Part shown: positions 62,622 through 64,000 of the stretch, in pieces | How the letters are laid out: every line of letters begins with the position of its first letter | Numbering within the stretch: position 1 is the stretch's first letter | Assembly: GCA_910584125.1 (NCBI GenBank) | Contig: CAJTXU010000001.1 | Span: 193,775-257,774 of the forward strand | Source: an uncultured Muribaculaceae bacterium | GTDB lineage: Bacteria > Bacteroidota > Bacteroidia > Bacteroidales > Muribaculaceae | Direction of reading: 5' to 3' | DNA length: 64,000 nucleotides | The notes under the pieces: model-generated | What the model was told of the DNA's origin: nothing | What the model saw: only the letters and a program-made list of their open reading frames with translations | The model's database searches: none | Program-made: the position numbers and the translations under genes

Positions 62622-63761
62622 ATGACAATACTGGTAACTATCCCGTGTCTATTGACTGGCGGAACGGAGATACAGACGCTGAGCCTCGTGAGGGCTCTGC
62701 GCGAGGCAGGCCATGACGTTGTCGTGGCCTGTTATTTTGAATATGCCGCGCCGATGGTGGCTGCTTATCGCGCAGCGGGCGCGGAGGTGCGCCTGCTGTC
62801 GCCCGACGGGCGACATACCGCCGGGGTGCGGGCCACGGTCCGCCATCTCTGGCGGGGATTGCGTCGCGCGGTGCGCGACGTGCGCCCGGATGTGGCCCAT
62901 GTGCAGTATATGGCGCCGGGGGCTCTGCCGATCATCATCCTGCGCGCGCTGGGCGTGAGGCGGATCGTGGCGACGGCCCACACGGCGGGCGATATCTATT
63001 CGCCGCGCGGACTGAAGGTGATCCGCTGGCTCAACGGCCATGTGCTGTCGGCTTTCCAGTGCATCACGGAGCGGGCTGAGCGTTCGTTTTTCGGCGAGTC
63101 GCGCCTCTTCGAGGCGGGAATGCCGCTGCGGGGGCACGGCAATCATTTCACAATCTACAACAATGTGCCGGCTTATATCGCGCGGCGGGAGTCGCCGCGT
63201 GAATGGGACGGTGCGCGGGGTGTGACGATCGGGGTGGTGAGTCGGCTGGAGCGGATCAAGGGGATGGACTTGGTGGTGCCGGCGTTCGTGGAGGTGCGTC
63301 GGGAGCATCCGGAGGTGCGGCTGTTGGTGGTGGGCGACGGTTCGCTGCGGGAGGAGATGGAGCGACAGGCGCGCGAGGCGGGTGTCGGGGAGTGGGTGAC
63401 GTTCGCGGGGCGGCAGCCTCAGGAGAGGCTGCAGGGGTATTATGACGCGATCGATGTATTGCTGATGCCGTCGCGCTCGGAGGGGTTCGGGCTGACGGCG
63501 GTGGAGGGGATGTCGCGGGGGTGTGTACCGGTGGTGGCGGATGTCGGCGGACTGCCGGAGGTGGTGCGCGACGGGGTCGAGGGGCGGCTGCACGCCGCCG
63601 GGTCGGCGTCGGCGCTGGCGTCGGCACTCGGCCGGTTGCTGGCGCAGCCGGAGGAGTTGCGCCGCCTGTCGGCGGAGGCTATCGACCGCGCGGCAGTCTT
63701 CTCGGCGTCGTCTTACGCCTCGGTCGTCGCCGCCCTCTACGCCTCGCTCGAAACACACTGA
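62622..63761 (+). CDS. Glycosyltransferase family 4
   Basis: 379 residues. N-terminal VTIPCLLTGGTEIQTLSLVRALREAGHDV, middle HTAGDIYSPRG, and a Glycos_transf_1 C-terminal domain with GVVSRLERIKGMDLVVPAF, SRSEGFGLTAVEGMSRGCVPV and ADVGGLPEVVRDGVEG. The base composition jumps back to GC-rich, unlike the preceding 17 kb, so this gene belongs to the core background or has another origin. It probably still serves glycan assembly. Confidence 0.93.
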   Translation: MTILVTIPCLLTGGTEIQTLSLVRALREAGHDVVVACYFEYAAPMVAAYRAAGAEVRLLSPDGRHTAGVRATVRHLWRGLRRAVRDVRPDVAHVQYMAPGALPIIILRALGVRRIVATAHTAGDIYSPRGLKVIRWLNGHVLSAFQCITERAERSFFGESRLFEAGMPLRGHGNHFTIYNNVPAYIARRESPREWDGARGVTIGVVSRLERIKGMDLVVPAFVEVRREHPEVRLLVVGDGSLREEMERQAREAGVGEWVTFAGRQPQERLQGYYDAIDVLLMPSRSEGFGLTAVEGMSRGCVPVVADVGGLPEVVRDGVEGRLHAAGSASALASALGRLLAQPEELRRLSAEAIDRAAVFSASSYASVVAALYASLETH

Positions 63762-63798
63762 GTGACATGAGTGTTCGCGCTGCCCGCGCGAATTTTCA

Positions 63799-63925
63799 CC
63801 TCACGCAGAGGGAACGCAAAGAGCGCAGAGGACTCCGCTCGGATACACTTCGCGCTCTGCGCGGATAAAATTCGCAATCTGCGCAGAAAAAACTCTGCGA
63901 TACTCTGCGGTCGCTCTGCGTGAGG
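63799..63925. repeat. Complex inverted repeat of CGCAGAG/CTCTGCG motifs
   Basis: Outer 12-bp perfect inverted repeat (63799-63810 with 63914-63925). Inside it GCGCAGAG or ACGCAGAG and its complement CTCTGCG recur several times in both directions. Resembles a REP-like extragenic element or a structured RNA. Located after the last glycosyltransferase. The bases from 63926 to 64000 show nothing else. Confidence 0.8.
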
Positions 63926-64000
63926 CATCGAGTATCCGACACTACTTAGGGATACTCAGAAAATAGTTAACTAATTGTTTGGTAGAGTCATAGATAATTT

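Noticed and set aside
1..64000. tRNA or rRNA genes
   Set aside because: Intergenic regions were scanned by eye for cloverleaf arms and conserved rRNA segments and none was recognised. A covariance-model search would be decisive.

Overview
The window reads as chromosome of a gut Bacteroidales, most likely Muribaculaceae. Evidence: Bacteroidetes-type promoters (TTTG, about 20 bases, TAnnTTTG) at several genes, no clear Shine-Dalgarno sites, a TonB-receptor-like outer membrane barrel, the parA-parB-DUF5683-lytic transglycosylase order, the DUF4254-GT9 pair, and a PorZ-like propeller. The first 43 kb and the last 1.4 kb are GC-rich; about 43.6-62.6 kb is clearly AT-richer. No rRNA, tRNA, CRISPR array or transposase was recognised.

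Layout. 0.2-9 kb: outer membrane barrel, parA/parB, DUF5683, LysM lytic transglycosylase, NhaD antiporter. 9.3-11.9 kb: a phage-type terminase pair with no other phage gene beside it. 12-16 kb: lysS, gpsA, pgi. 16.2-19 kb: a tight three-gene cluster of a steroid 5-alpha-reductase homologue, an Old-Yellow-Enzyme reductase and a short-chain dehydrogenase, resembling the bile acid/steroid A-ring clusters of other gut Bacteroidales. Then a 17-unit 10-bp repeat, an acyl-CoA synthetase, a reverse-strand acyltransferase inserted between two copies of the synthetase 3' end, and prfB. 23.6-28 kb (reverse strand): M6 metallopeptidase, GT9, DUF4254. 28-38.5 kb: nucleoside kinase, mgtE, mutS, radical SAM, LD-carboxypeptidase, PorZ-like propeller. 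38.5-43 kb: two acyltransferases, a GT2 and gmd, separated by 7-bp and 9-bp tandem repeats.

43.6-45 kb holds an unknown gene plus a PIN-domain gene between two 65-bp direct repeats. 45.2-62.6 kb is a surface polysaccharide locus: flippase, GT10 fucosyltransferase, six other glycosyltransferases (counting the GC-rich one at its end), PIG-L deacetylase, ATP-grasp ligase, RffA/WecE aminotransferase with a GNAT partner, three membrane O-acyltransferase genes and a hexapeptide acetyltransferase. Gmd could supply the GDP-fucose precursor for the GT10 enzyme. No Wzy polymerase, initiating transferase or GDP-fucose synthase is visible, so the pathway probably continues outside the window.

The most striking pattern is that all four acyl/acetyltransferase genes in the AT-rich locus (45.2, 46.3, 56.3 and 61.1 kb) carry a run of 6-9 G or C in the reading frame. 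Two are in frame and two are frameshifted exactly at the run. This looks like a slipped-strand phase-variation system dedicated to acylation of the surface glycan. Homopolymer sequencing error is the main alternative and must be excluded.
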